Position numbers and translations under genes: made by a program
Shown: piece after piece, positions 1 to 6,019 of the stretch
Position numbering within the stretch: the stretch's first letter is position 1
How the letters are laid out: each line of letters starts with the position of its first letter
Assembly (NCBI GenBank): GCA_030591195.1
Contig: JAUVBO010000057.1
Span: 1 to 8,983, forward strand
Reading direction: 5' to 3'
DNA: 8,983 nucleotides
Source: Pseudomonadota bacterium
GTDB lineage: Bacteria > Myxococcota > Polyangia > GCA-2747355 > JACKDQ01
The notes under the pieces: generated by a model
The model's input: the letters and a program-made list of their open reading frames with translations, nothing else
Databases searched by the model: none
What the model was told of the DNA's origin: nothing

Positions 1-1
1 C

Positions 2-1243
2 GGCCTGATCGGCCAGGCCCAGCTCGACCTCGCGCTCGAGACCCAGGTGGTCTACGGCGCACGGATCGGCACCAACCTGGTGGAGCTGGGCTTCCTCCGG
101 CTCGATGCCGTCGGGCGGGCGCTGGTGGAGCAGCGAGGCCTACCCGAGGTAGACGCCGCGACGCTGGCGCGGATCTCGCCGGCGGTGCTCGAGCGGGCGA
201 CCGCCGCCGACTGCATCCGGCTCGGCTGCATCCCCGTGGCCGAGGACTCGGTCGACGCGATCCGGGTCGGCATGCTCGACCCGACGCCCGAGAACGTGAT
301 CCGGCTCTGCAGCTTCTTCGCTTGCGGGATCAAGCCGCTGGTGGTGCCCGAGCTGCGCTTCCACTTCCTGCTCGAGCGCTTCTACGAGGTGCCGCGGGTC
401 AAGCGCTTCTGCCGCATGCCCGATGGTGGCGAGCGGTCGCCGGGCCAGCGGCAGTACGTTCGGGCGAGCGTGCACGCACCCACCGGTTCCATCGCCCCGG
501 TCAGGGTGAGCGACCAGAGCGAGGTGGGCAAGAGCGGGACCCAGATCGTCGCTGCGCCGGTGGATCTGCGCAAGAGCCAGCGCTTTCAGATTCCTGACCA
601 GCTCGCCGTGCCGAAGCGCGCCACGACCAACGAGCAGCCCGCGTCGGCGGTCTACGTCTCCGAGCTCGCCGACGAGCCTGTCGGCCGCGACACCGACATC
701 GACCTCGACGATGCGGACGTCGAGTTCCTCGAGGCATCGCCGGCCGAGGGGCTCGTCCGCCGGCTCGATGCGGCCACCAGCGGGTCAGAGATCGTCAGGG
801 TGCTGGTGGCGCCGGTGTTCGAGGAGGCCGGCGCGAGCCTGCTGTTCTGGGTTCGCGGCAGCTACGCCCTCGGCTGCTGCGCCGAGGTCCTCTCGGAGGA
901 TGGCAGCGAGCGGATCCAGGTCGGCGACCACGAGGTGCAGCAGCTCGCCGTGGAGCTGAACAAGCCCTCGGCGCTGCAGTGGGCGCTCGAGCTGCGGGCG
1001 GCGCTTCGCATCGCCGGCTCGGACGATGCGACCCAGCACCAGATCGCTCGCTTTCTCTCCACCCCGCCGCCGGGCCAGGTCTGCGTCGCGCCGATCTTCC
1101 TCGGCACCAAGGTCGTCAACCTGCTCTGCGCCCACTCATTGCCCGGGGTGACGATCCCCGACGCGGTGGTCGGCCGCTTCCGCGAGGTGGCCGAGGCCGC
1201 CGGCCGCGCCTACCACCGCCTCCAATCCCGCATCCGGAAATAG
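2..1243 (+). CDS. MshEN (GspE N-terminal) domain protein with GAF-like C-terminus, 5' end outside window
   Basis: The frame is open from base 2, so the true start lies upstream; 413 codons are visible (numbered from base 2), ending in TAG. Residues 1-15 (GLIGQAQLDLALETQ) match the second half, and residues 21-44 (RIG..LV..GFL....V...L..Q) the whole, of the 24-residue motif of MshEN domains, which bind cyclic di-GMP in type IV pilus and type II secretion ATPases. The domain continues to about residue 131. Residues about 135-245 are a polar, probably disordered linker. Residues about 250-413 alternate strands and helices in a GAF-like way, with a typical late strand-helix segment (VCVAPIFLGTKVVNLLCAH, then a long helix). 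There is no Walker A or other ATPase motif, so this is not GspE/PilB itself. I infer a cytoplasmic c-di-GMP-responsive regulator or adaptor; its partner is unknown. The gene converges on the phosphofructokinase gene with 11 bases between the stops. MshEN assignment is fairly sure, GAF less so. Confidence 0.75.
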   Translation, partial: GLIGQAQLDLALETQVVYGARIGTNLVELGFLRLDAVGRALVEQRGLPEVDAATLARISPAVLERATAADCIRLGCIPVAEDSVDAIRVGMLDPTPENVIRLCSFFACGIKPLVVPELRFHFLLERFYEVPRVKRFCRMPDGGERSPGQRQYVRASVHAPTGSIAPVRVSDQSEVGKSGTQIVAAPVDLRKSQRFQIPDQLAVPKRATTNEQPASAVYVSELADEPVGRDTDIDLDDADVEFLEASPAEGLVRRLDAATSGSEIVRVLVAPVFEEAGASLLFWVRGSYALGCCAEVLSEDGSERIQVGDHEVQQLAVELNKPSALQWALELRAALRIAGSDDATQHQIARFLSTPPPGQVCVAPIFLGTKVVNLLCAHSLPGVTIPDAVVGRFREVAEAAGRAYHRLQSRIRK

Positions 1244-1254
1244 CGCTCGCGTCA

Positions 1255-2472
1255 TCACGAGAGCAGCTTGCGGACGGTCGGGGCGCGCAGGCGGTGGGTC
1301 CGCGGCATGCCGCTGCCGAGCAGCGGCCGCGCGTAGGCGTAGAACGCTGGCGAGACGTCGTTTCCCGCCTCGTTGATCAACCTGTCTGGCATGTGCTTGG
1401 TCTTGCCGGCGATCTCCTCCAGCGGCGTCAGCCGGTAGTCGACCGAGTAGTTGCCGGTGCGGTGGATCGTCACCGACCCGTCGACGTCCTCCCACAGGGC
1501 GAACTGGACCGCCTTCTCGCCGACCTCGCGGGCCTCGTGCTGGTCGATGTCCGAGACGATGCCCATGTAGCAGCGCTGGGGATAGCCCAGGGTGTCGGCG
1601 CGGACGCGCTTGATGCCGAGCTCGGCCCGGATCCGCGTAGCGAGCAAGTCACCGAGGGCGCCGGTGCCCGAGAGCTGGACGTTGCCGTGGGCGTCCTTTT
1701 CGACGTTCTCGGTCAGCTTGGTCATGATCGGCGTGCCCTGATCGTCGTTGATGCCCTCGCTGACCGCCACCACGCAGCGGCCGTGCTGCTGGTAGACGCG
1801 GTCGATGTCGCCGAGGAACCGCTCCACCGAAAAGGAGCGCTCGGGCAGGTAGATCAGGTGCGGGCCGTCGTCGTCATAGGCGCGGCCGAGGGACGAGGCG
1901 GCGGTGAGGAAGCCCGCGTGACGGCCCATGACCACGGCGAGGTAGACGCCCGGCAGGGCGCGGTTGTCGAGGTTGACCCCCATGAAGGCCAGGGCGACGT
2001 AGCGCGCCGCCGACGGGTATCCCGGGGTGTGGTCGTTGATCACCAGATCGTTGTCGATCGTCTTCGGGATGTGGACGCAGCGTAGCTCGTACTTGGCGTC
2101 GATCGCGTTCTGGTTGACGATCCGTACCGTGTCAGAGCTGTCGTTGCCTCCGATGTAGAAGAAGTAGCGCACGTCGTGCGCCCGCAGGACCTTGAAGATC
2201 CGCTCGCAGTACTCGGCGTCGGGTTTGTCCCGGGTCGACAGCAGCGCAGACGCGGGCGTCCGGGCGACCTGCTCCAGGTTATGGGTCGTTTCCTTGGTCA
2301 GGTCCATCAGGTCCTCGGCGACCAGGCCCTGGACCCCGTGGACCGCGCCGTAGATCCGGCTGATCTCCTCGAACTTGCGAGCCTCGACCACCAGCCCGAC
2401 CAGCGATTGATTGATTACGGCCGTCGGGCCCCCACCCTGGGCGACGAGGATCTTGCCTTCGAGCTTGGCCAT
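1255..2472 (-). CDS. pfp: Pyrophosphate-dependent 6-phosphofructokinase
   Basis: A complete 405-residue cytoplasmic enzyme of the PfkA superfamily. It phosphorylates fructose 6-phosphate at carbon 1; the PPi form is reversible and can serve both glycolysis and gluconeogenesis. Visible motifs: GGGPT at 13-17 (phosphoryl-donor loop), GGNDS at 108-112, PKTIDND at 136-142 (catalytic Asp in TIDND), MGRHAGF at 182-188 (substrate loop) and LGYPQR at 295-300. The donor type is read from two positions: Asp111, where ATP enzymes have the second Gly of GGDGS, and Lys137, where ATP enzymes have the Gly of PGTIDND. Both are the PPi-type residues. GGND instead of GGDD is a variant also found in bacterial PPi-PFKs. 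Length is normal for the short PPi group. The ATG at 2472 is supported by GAGGAGAGG (2478-2486) five bases upstream. It is divergent from korA across a 471-base region. PPi use is inferred from motifs. Confidence 0.93.
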   Translation of the reverse strand: MAKLEGKILVAQGGGPTAVINQSLVGLVVEARKFEEISRIYGAVHGVQGLVAEDLMDLTKETTHNLEQVARTPASALLSTRDKPDAEYCERIFKVLRAHDVRYFFYIGGNDSSDTVRIVNQNAIDAKYELRCVHIPKTIDNDLVINDHTPGYPSAARYVALAFMGVNLDNRALPGVYLAVVMGRHAGFLTAASSLGRAYDDDGPHLIYLPERSFSVERFLGDIDRVYQQHGRCVVAVSEGINDDQGTPIMTKLTENVEKDAHGNVQLSGTGALGDLLATRIRAELGIKRVRADTLGYPQRCYMGIVSDIDQHEAREVGEKAVQFALWEDVDGSVTIHRTGNYSVDYRLTPLEEIAGKTKHMPDRLINEAGNDVSPAFYAYARPLLGSGMPRTHRLRAPTVRKLLS

Positions 2473-2477
2473 GTTTG

Positions 2478-2486
2478 CCTCTCCTC
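2478..2486 (-). promoter_or_regulatory. Ribosome binding site of the phosphofructokinase gene
   Basis: On the minus strand GAGGAGAGG lies five bases before the ATG at 2472. It is a strong Shine-Dalgarno match and fixes the start of this gene. Confidence 0.85.
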
Positions 2487-2588
2487 AATAGTTGTCAGGA
2501 CCGGAGCGTACACCGGTCGGTGAGCCTTGGCTTGTGTTTCACCGCTATTCTCCGGCAGCGTCGATAGTCGGCGTCCATGGCACGCGTC

Positions 2589-2605
2589 ATGCGAAAAACT
2601 CGCAT
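2589..2605. repeat. Inverted repeat ATGCGA-N5-TCGCAT
   Basis: A perfect 6-base inverted repeat with a 5-base A-rich centre (AAAAC), in the pfp/korA divergent region. As DNA it could be a repressor or activator site. As RNA it would be a 6-bp hairpin, but no T-run follows on either strand, so a terminator is unlikely. Its function is inferred only from symmetry and position. Confidence 0.4.
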
Positions 2606-2631
2606 AGGTGATCATCCCTCGCCGGATCCTC

Positions 2632-2650
2632 GTGCGTGTCTATGACGCAC
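2632..2650. repeat. Inverted repeat GTGCGT-N7-ACGCAC
   Basis: A perfect 6-base inverted repeat around GTCTATG, 27 bases beyond the preceding palindrome. The inner bases GTC-TAT-GAC are themselves symmetric. The right arm can also pair with GTGCG at 2662-2666, so the site has overlapping symmetry. It may be a protein-binding site. No match to a named operator is claimed. Confidence 0.4.
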
Positions 2651-2681
2651 CGCATTGTCGAGTGCGAATTAGGACCATTTT

Positions 2682-2694
2682 GTGTCATAAACAC
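2682..2694 (+). promoter_or_regulatory. Possible korA promoter -10 (extended) inside a GTGT-N5-ACAC palindrome
   Basis: TG at 2683-2684 followed by one base and CATAAA (2686-2691) resembles an extended -10 element reading toward korA. No good -35 is present at normal spacing (TGCGAA at 2663-2668 is poor). The same bases form the palindrome GTGT-CATAA-ACAC (2682-2694), so a protein bound there would cover the promoter. If real, transcription would start near 2698 and leave a leader of about 245 bases before korA. This is a weak call, made by eye. Confidence 0.22.
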
Positions 2695-2773
2695 CGTGGA
2701 TATCGAGCGTCCGCCGTGGGTGGTTTGACCATGTTGCGGCGTTGCAGCTTGATCTTGACGAAGGTGAAGAAAA

Positions 2774-2785
2774 GTACTTGAGTAC
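2774..2785. repeat. Palindrome GTACT-TG-AGTAC
   Basis: Two 5-base arms separated by two bases, symmetric as DNA except at the centre. It lies within the presumed korA leader or promoter region. It could be an operator half-pair; as RNA the two-base loop is too tight unless the inner pair opens. Confidence 0.3.
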
Positions 2786-2828
2786 GGCGAGCGGCCGGCC
2801 AGATCCACCGCGGGACGGGCGACCGAGA

Positions 2829-2859
2829 TTGCGAGGTAGCGGGGCAGTGGCTACCGCAA
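2829..2859 (+). other. Leader hairpin upstream of korA
   Basis: TTGCG (2829-2833) pairs with CGCAA (2855-2859) and GTAGC (2836-2840) with GCTAC (2850-2854). This gives ten base pairs with a two-base bulge (AG, 2834-2835) and a nine-base loop GGGGCAGTG. No T-run follows, so it does not look like a terminator. The bulged stem with a G-rich loop is what one would expect of a structured leader RNA, but I do not recognise a known riboswitch class. Confidence 0.4.
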
Positions 2860-2876
2860 GGATTTGAAGGAAGCAC

Positions 2877-2916
2877 CCGGGAATGGATCCCCAATTCTGA
2901 CGCTCAGGTTTCCCGG
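2877..2916 (+). other. Nested hairpin just before the korA ribosome binding site
   Basis: CCGGGAA (2877-2883) pairs perfectly with TTCCCGG (2910-2916). The enclosed stretch contains a second small stem, CTGA-CGC-TCAG (2897-2907). An alternative pairing of GGGA with TCCC (around 2879-2891) would compete with the outer stem. The structure ends 12 bases before the Shine-Dalgarno, so a switch between the two folds could affect translation of korA. This is inference; seven-base stems arise by chance in GC-rich DNA. Confidence 0.35.
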
Positions 2917-2928
2917 CTCAACGAACAA

Positions 2929-2936
2929 GAAGAGGG
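2929..2936 (+). promoter_or_regulatory. Ribosome binding site deciding the korA start
   Basis: GAAGAGGG (2929-2936) lies seven bases before ATG 2944 but only one base before an in-frame GTG at 2938. The spacing therefore favours ATG 2944 as the start, two codons inside the longest open frame. Confidence 0.75.
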
Positions 2937-2943
2937 TGTGTCA

Positions 2944-4887
2944 ATGACCCAATCAGGCGACGGCGTCGCGAGCAAGCCCAACGGCGAGCGCGTGCGTGTG
3001 GAGCAGCAGGTGGTCGAGATCGTCAGCGACTCCGGCGAGGGTGCCCAGAAGGCAGGCCAGTCGCTGGGAGCGATCGCTGCCAAGGCTGGCAACGGCGTGT
3101 GGACGGTCGAGATCATTCCGGCCGAGATCAAGCCCCCCGGGAGGAGCCCCGCCGGTGCCAGTGGGATCCGGGTCCGGATGGGCAGCCGCGCGATGACCAA
3201 CATGGGGGATGGGGCCGACCTCGTCGTCGCCTTCAACGAGCAGGTGCTCTACGGCCGCATCGGCCAGAAGGCCTTCAAGAAGGGCACCATCCTGCTGCTC
3301 GAGAACAAGTGGGCCACCGACCAGATCGACGAGATCCGCCAGCAGTACGCCGAGGGGGTCAAGACGCTCAAGGACCTGGGCGTCAACGTCGTCGAGCTGC
3401 CCCTCGACGAGGTCTGCAAGCAGTACACGGACAACCCGCGCCTCGGCAAGAACATGTTTGTCCTCGGCATGCTCTGCCAGATCTACGGCTTCGCGCTGGA
3501 GCTGGCCGAGGCGGAGATCCACTATCTCTTCGATCGCAAGGGCAGCAAGGTCGTCGACAAGAACGTCGAGCTGCTCCACGGCGGCCACAAGTTCGCCGCC
3601 GAGCGGGTGCCCTATCGCTACGAGATCCCGCGCTGGGACAACGACGAGCCGCTGGTGGTGATGAACGGCAACCAGGCGGTCGGTCTCGGCGTGATGGCCT
3701 CCGGGATGGAGGTCCTGTCGATGTACCCGATCACCCCGGCCACCTCGGTCTCGCACCACGTGGCGACGGCCTACCACGAGGTGGGAGGCTTCCTGCACCA
3801 GGCGGAGGATGAGATCGCGGCGATCGGCTTCGCCATCGGCGCGACCTACGCTGGCAAGACCGCCTGCACGGTCACCTCGGGTCCCGGCATGGCGCTCAAG
3901 ACCGAGTTCATCGGCACCGCGGTGATGACCGAGATTCCCCTGGTGATCGTCGTCGTTCAGCGCGGCGGCCCCTCGACCGGCCTGCCGACCAAGGTCGAGC
4001 AGGGTGACCTGCTGGCCTCGCTCTACGGCCAGCCCGGCGACTCGCCGAAGATCATCATGGCCGCGGCGACGATCGAGGAGTGCTTTCACTTTGTCATCAC
4101 CGCCCGCAAGCTGGCCGAGGCCTTCCGGATGCCGGTGTTCGTGCTGACCGACGCCAACCTCGCGACGGGCGTCTCGCCCTTCCCGCGGCCCCAGATCAAG
4201 GCCGAGTGGTTCCCGCCGCCGATCGATCAGTCGGCCTGGAACAAGGAGATCTCGCCCTACAACTGGGATCCGGTGACCGGCCTCTCGCCGCGGCCGATCC
4301 CGGGGCAGGCCGGAGGTGAGTACGTGCTGACCGGCCTGGCCCACGACGAGGAGAGCCACATCGCCTACGAGCCGGCGGCGAACCAGCTCGGGATGCAGAT
4401 GCGCTCGGCCAAGCTCGCCGCCGTGCAGCGGACGCTGAAGACCCCGGAGGTTCATGGCGACCCCGAGGGCGACCTGTTGGTGGTGGCCTGGGGCTCGACC
4501 CTCGGCGCCATCGAGGAGGCCGTCGACCGCGCCCGGGCCGACGGCCACAAGGTCTCCTCGATGCACCTGCACTTCGTCTCGCCGCTCCCGATGGGCCTGA
4601 CCGAGATCTTCTCCCGCTTCAAGCAGGTGATGACGGTCGAGATCAACTACAGCGACGCGCCGGACGCCCCGGCGCTGAAGGAGGGAGGCACCCGTCGGCT
4701 GGCCCAGCTCGCCTGGGTGCTGCGGGCCGAGACGCTGCTGCCGATCGACTGCTGGTCGAACGTCTACGGCCAGCCGATCCCGCCGGGGCAGATTTACGAT
4801 GAGCTGAAGCGCCGCTTCGCCGCGGGCATCACAACCGCCACCAGCACTAGCGCCGCCAAGTCGGCCCCGGCCCCGGCCCGGGCCTAA
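2944..4887 (+). CDS. korA: 2-oxoacid:ferredoxin oxidoreductase subunit alpha (gamma-alpha fusion)
   Basis: A complete 647-residue cytoplasmic subunit which, with KorB, converts a 2-oxoacid plus CoA to acyl-CoA, CO2 and two electrons for ferredoxin. Residues about 15-220 form the gamma domain, with DSGEG (29-33) in place of the usual GxGGQG, then PAEIKPPG (59-66) and GIRVRMGSR (74-82). This is the DSGDG...PAEIRAP subtype of some KorA proteins. Residues about 240-640 are the pyrimidine-binding alpha domain with YPITPAT (261-267), a Glu-containing QAEDE helix, and QRGGPSTGLPTKVEQGDL (339-356). The GPSTGLPT block is highly conserved in KorA. The last 20 or so residues are a Thr/Ser/Ala/Pro tail. 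The stop codon's last A begins the korB ribosome binding site, so the two genes are clearly co-transcribed. 2-Oxoglutarate is the likeliest substrate by subtype; pyruvate or branched-chain oxoacids cannot be excluded from sequence alone. Confidence 0.92.
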   Translation: MTQSGDGVASKPNGERVRVEQQVVEIVSDSGEGAQKAGQSLGAIAAKAGNGVWTVEIIPAEIKPPGRSPAGASGIRVRMGSRAMTNMGDGADLVVAFNEQVLYGRIGQKAFKKGTILLLENKWATDQIDEIRQQYAEGVKTLKDLGVNVVELPLDEVCKQYTDNPRLGKNMFVLGMLCQIYGFALELAEAEIHYLFDRKGSKVVDKNVELLHGGHKFAAERVPYRYEIPRWDNDEPLVVMNGNQAVGLGVMASGMEVLSMYPITPATSVSHHVATAYHEVGGFLHQAEDEIAAIGFAIGATYAGKTACTVTSGPGMALKTEFIGTAVMTEIPLVIVVVQRGGPSTGLPTKVEQGDLLASLYGQPGDSPKIIMAAATIEECFHFVITARKLAEAFRMPVFVLTDANLATGVSPFPRPQIKAEWFPPPIDQSAWNKEISPYNWDPVTGLSPRPIPGQAGGEYVLTGLAHDEESHIAYEPAANQLGMQMRSAKLAAVQRTLKTPEVHGDPEGDLLVVAWGSTLGAIEEAVDRARADGHKVSSMHLHFVSPLPMGLTEIFSRFKQVMTVEINYSDAPDAPALKEGGTRRLAQLAWVLRAETLLPIDCWSNVYGQPIPPGQIYDELKRRFAAGITTATSTSAAKSAPAPARA

Positions 4888-4893
4888 GGAGGG
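4887..4893 (+). promoter_or_regulatory. korB ribosome binding site overlapping the korA stop
   Basis: AGGAGGG begins at the last base of the korA TAA and ends seven bases before the korB ATG at 4901. It is a near-perfect Shine-Dalgarno, suited to coupled translation of the two subunits at equal amounts. Confidence 0.85.
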
Positions 4894-4900
4894 AGATCCA

Positions 4901-5860
4901 ATGTTCGGCCTCAAGGGAGACTGGTCGCTCGACCTTCCGCCCCGCTACTTCACCCTCGACGACTACACCAGCAACGTCGCGCGCTGGTGTCCCAACTGCG
5001 GCGATCACGCGGTGCTCGCCGCGGTCCAGCGGATCTGCCGCGACGAGCAGCTCCTGCCGGAGAAGATCGTCAACGTCTCGGGCATCGGCTGCTCGAGCCG
5101 CTTTCCGCACTACATGAAGACCTACGGCTTCCACGGCCTGCACGGCCGCGCGCTGCCGGTGGCCTGCGGGGTCAAGGCGCGGCGCCCGGACCTCAAGGTC
5201 TGGGTCTCCACCGGCGACGGCGACTGCTGCTCGATCGGCACCGCCCACTGGATCCACGCCATCCGCTACAACATGGACATGACGGTGATGCTGTTCAACA
5301 ACGCCGTCTACGGCCTGACCAAGAAGCAGACCGCGCCGACGAGCCCGGTCGGCCTCAGCACCAACACCCACCCGCGGGGGGCCTGGCTGCCGCCGATCAA
5401 CCCGCCGGCGACGACCCTCGGCGTGGCCAACTGTTCCTTCGTCGCCCAGACGGTGGACTGGAACCCGTTGCACCTCTACGCGACGCTGAAGCGGGCCTAC
5501 CACCACCGGGGCTTGTCTTTCGTCCAGATCATGCAGCGCTGCCCCCAGTACACCTGGAAGCTCTACGAGGAGCTGCAGAACGACCCGAGCCGGATGCTGC
5601 TGCTGACCCACGAGGACGGCGTCGAGGCCGACGACACGCTCAAGCGGATGTACAAGAATCAGGAGGAGCACGACCCCATCGACCTCAACGCCGCCCGGGT
5701 GATGTGCGAGCGCGATGATCTGCTACCGATCGGCCTGTTGTACGCCGACGAGAGCCGCCCCTGCTACGAGGACTTCACCCAGCTGGGGATGGACATGCCG
5801 GTCGACGAGAAGCTCAGGGCCTTGGAGAAACAGCTCGACCTGTTCGCGGTCCGGGCCTGA
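4901..5860 (+). CDS. korB: 2-oxoacid:ferredoxin oxidoreductase subunit beta (thiamine diphosphate and [4Fe-4S] subunit)
   Basis: A complete 319-residue protein, the catalytic partner of KorA. Thiamine diphosphate-Mg binding is shown by GDGD at 105-108 and NNAVYGLTK at 133-141. The four cysteines that should hold the [4Fe-4S] cluster are present: Cys30 and Cys33 in WCPNCGDH, Cys64 in GIGCSS, and Cys214 in QRCPQY. Their spacing (3, 31 and 150 residues) matches the family pattern. KKQTAPTSPVG (141-151) and the C-terminal HDPIDLNAAR segment are typical of KorB chains. It follows korA by 13 bases. The cluster passes electrons to an external ferredoxin, since neither subunit carries a ferredoxin domain. 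The ferredoxin-tailed protein encoded 160 bases downstream is the obvious local candidate. The family is certain; the substrate (2-oxoglutarate versus pyruvate) is not. Confidence 0.94.
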   Translation: MFGLKGDWSLDLPPRYFTLDDYTSNVARWCPNCGDHAVLAAVQRICRDEQLLPEKIVNVSGIGCSSRFPHYMKTYGFHGLHGRALPVACGVKARRPDLKVWVSTGDGDCCSIGTAHWIHAIRYNMDMTVMLFNNAVYGLTKKQTAPTSPVGLSTNTHPRGAWLPPINPPATTLGVANCSFVAQTVDWNPLHLYATLKRAYHHRGLSFVQIMQRCPQYTWKLYEELQNDPSRMLLLTHEDGVEADDTLKRMYKNQEEHDPIDLNAARVMCERDDLLPIGLLYADESRPCYEDFTQLGMDMPVDEKLRALEKQLDLFAVRA

Positions 5861-5936
5861 GCGAGGCGTCGTGCCCTCACGGCTCATCCGCGGCGGGCGG
5901 CGTCTGGTTCAGGATGCGGCGAGCGGTCGGTGCCCC

Positions 5937-5969
5937 AGCGGTGACAGGTCCCTATCGGTCGCTTTTCTT
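5937..5969 (+). terminator. Possible intrinsic terminator after korB
   Basis: AGCGGT (5937-5942) pairs with GGTCGCT (5958-5963, two G-T pairs). The stem continues, after one bulged base, through GA/TC and AG/CT pairs to a four-base loop, and is followed by TTTTCTT (5963-5969). It starts 77 bases after the korB stop. The stem is imperfect and the T-run interrupted, so any termination would be partial. Confidence 0.3.
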
Positions 5970-6019
5970 CGTGTTGGCTAGCTTCGCCTCCGCGCGAACA
6001 AACAGGCTGCGATAAGATC

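Larger units (their letters stand above)
2473..2943. other. Divergent intergenic region between pfp and korA
   Basis: 471 bases with no convincing gene. Parts of it (about 2581-2790) are visibly richer in A/T than the flanking genes. Short open frames exist on the minus strand, but they lack ribosome binding sites and have the arginine/serine-rich, unstructured look of chance frames. The region must hold the start signals for both divergent genes. The left half contains several short palindromes (2589-2605, 2632-2650, 2682-2694, 2774-2785). The right half contains hairpins that would sit in the korA leader transcript (2829-2859, 2877-2916). These are listed separately. Confidence 0.8.

Noticed and set aside
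1244..1254. A bidirectional terminator between the two convergent genes.
   Set aside because: Only 11 bases separate the stops and no stem with a T-run is visible there; termination would have to lie inside the genes or be Rho-dependent.
2795..2800. GGCCGGCC-type palindrome near 2793-2800 as an operator.
   Set aside because: Such G/C palindromes are frequent by chance in this DNA and no paired site or context supports it.
2866..2875. GAAGGAAGCA resembles the conserved apical part of signal recognition particle RNA.
   Set aside because: The flanking bases do not form the needed helix with a tetraloop and symmetric internal loop, so it is a chance match.
2587..2894. Small minus-strand open frames of 69-73 codons in the pfp/korA gap.
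   Set aside because: No Shine-Dalgarno, no recognisable domain, overlapping each other, and coincident with palindromes and hairpins.
2829..2916. Hairpins near korA considered as a tRNA, a TPP riboswitch or a cyclic-di-GMP riboswitch.
   Set aside because: No anticodon arm and T-loop, no CTGAGA/ACCTGA thiamine elements, and no convincing GEMM core; only unnamed stems remain.
2953..4914. A 653-codon open frame antisense to korA, plus long antisense frames over the phosphofructokinase gene (979-2085) and the ferredoxin fusion (7037-8506).
   Set aside because: Long antisense frames are expected in GC-rich DNA. Their translations are rich in Arg, Gly, Asp, Leu and Val without motifs, and they lie opposite well-supported genes.
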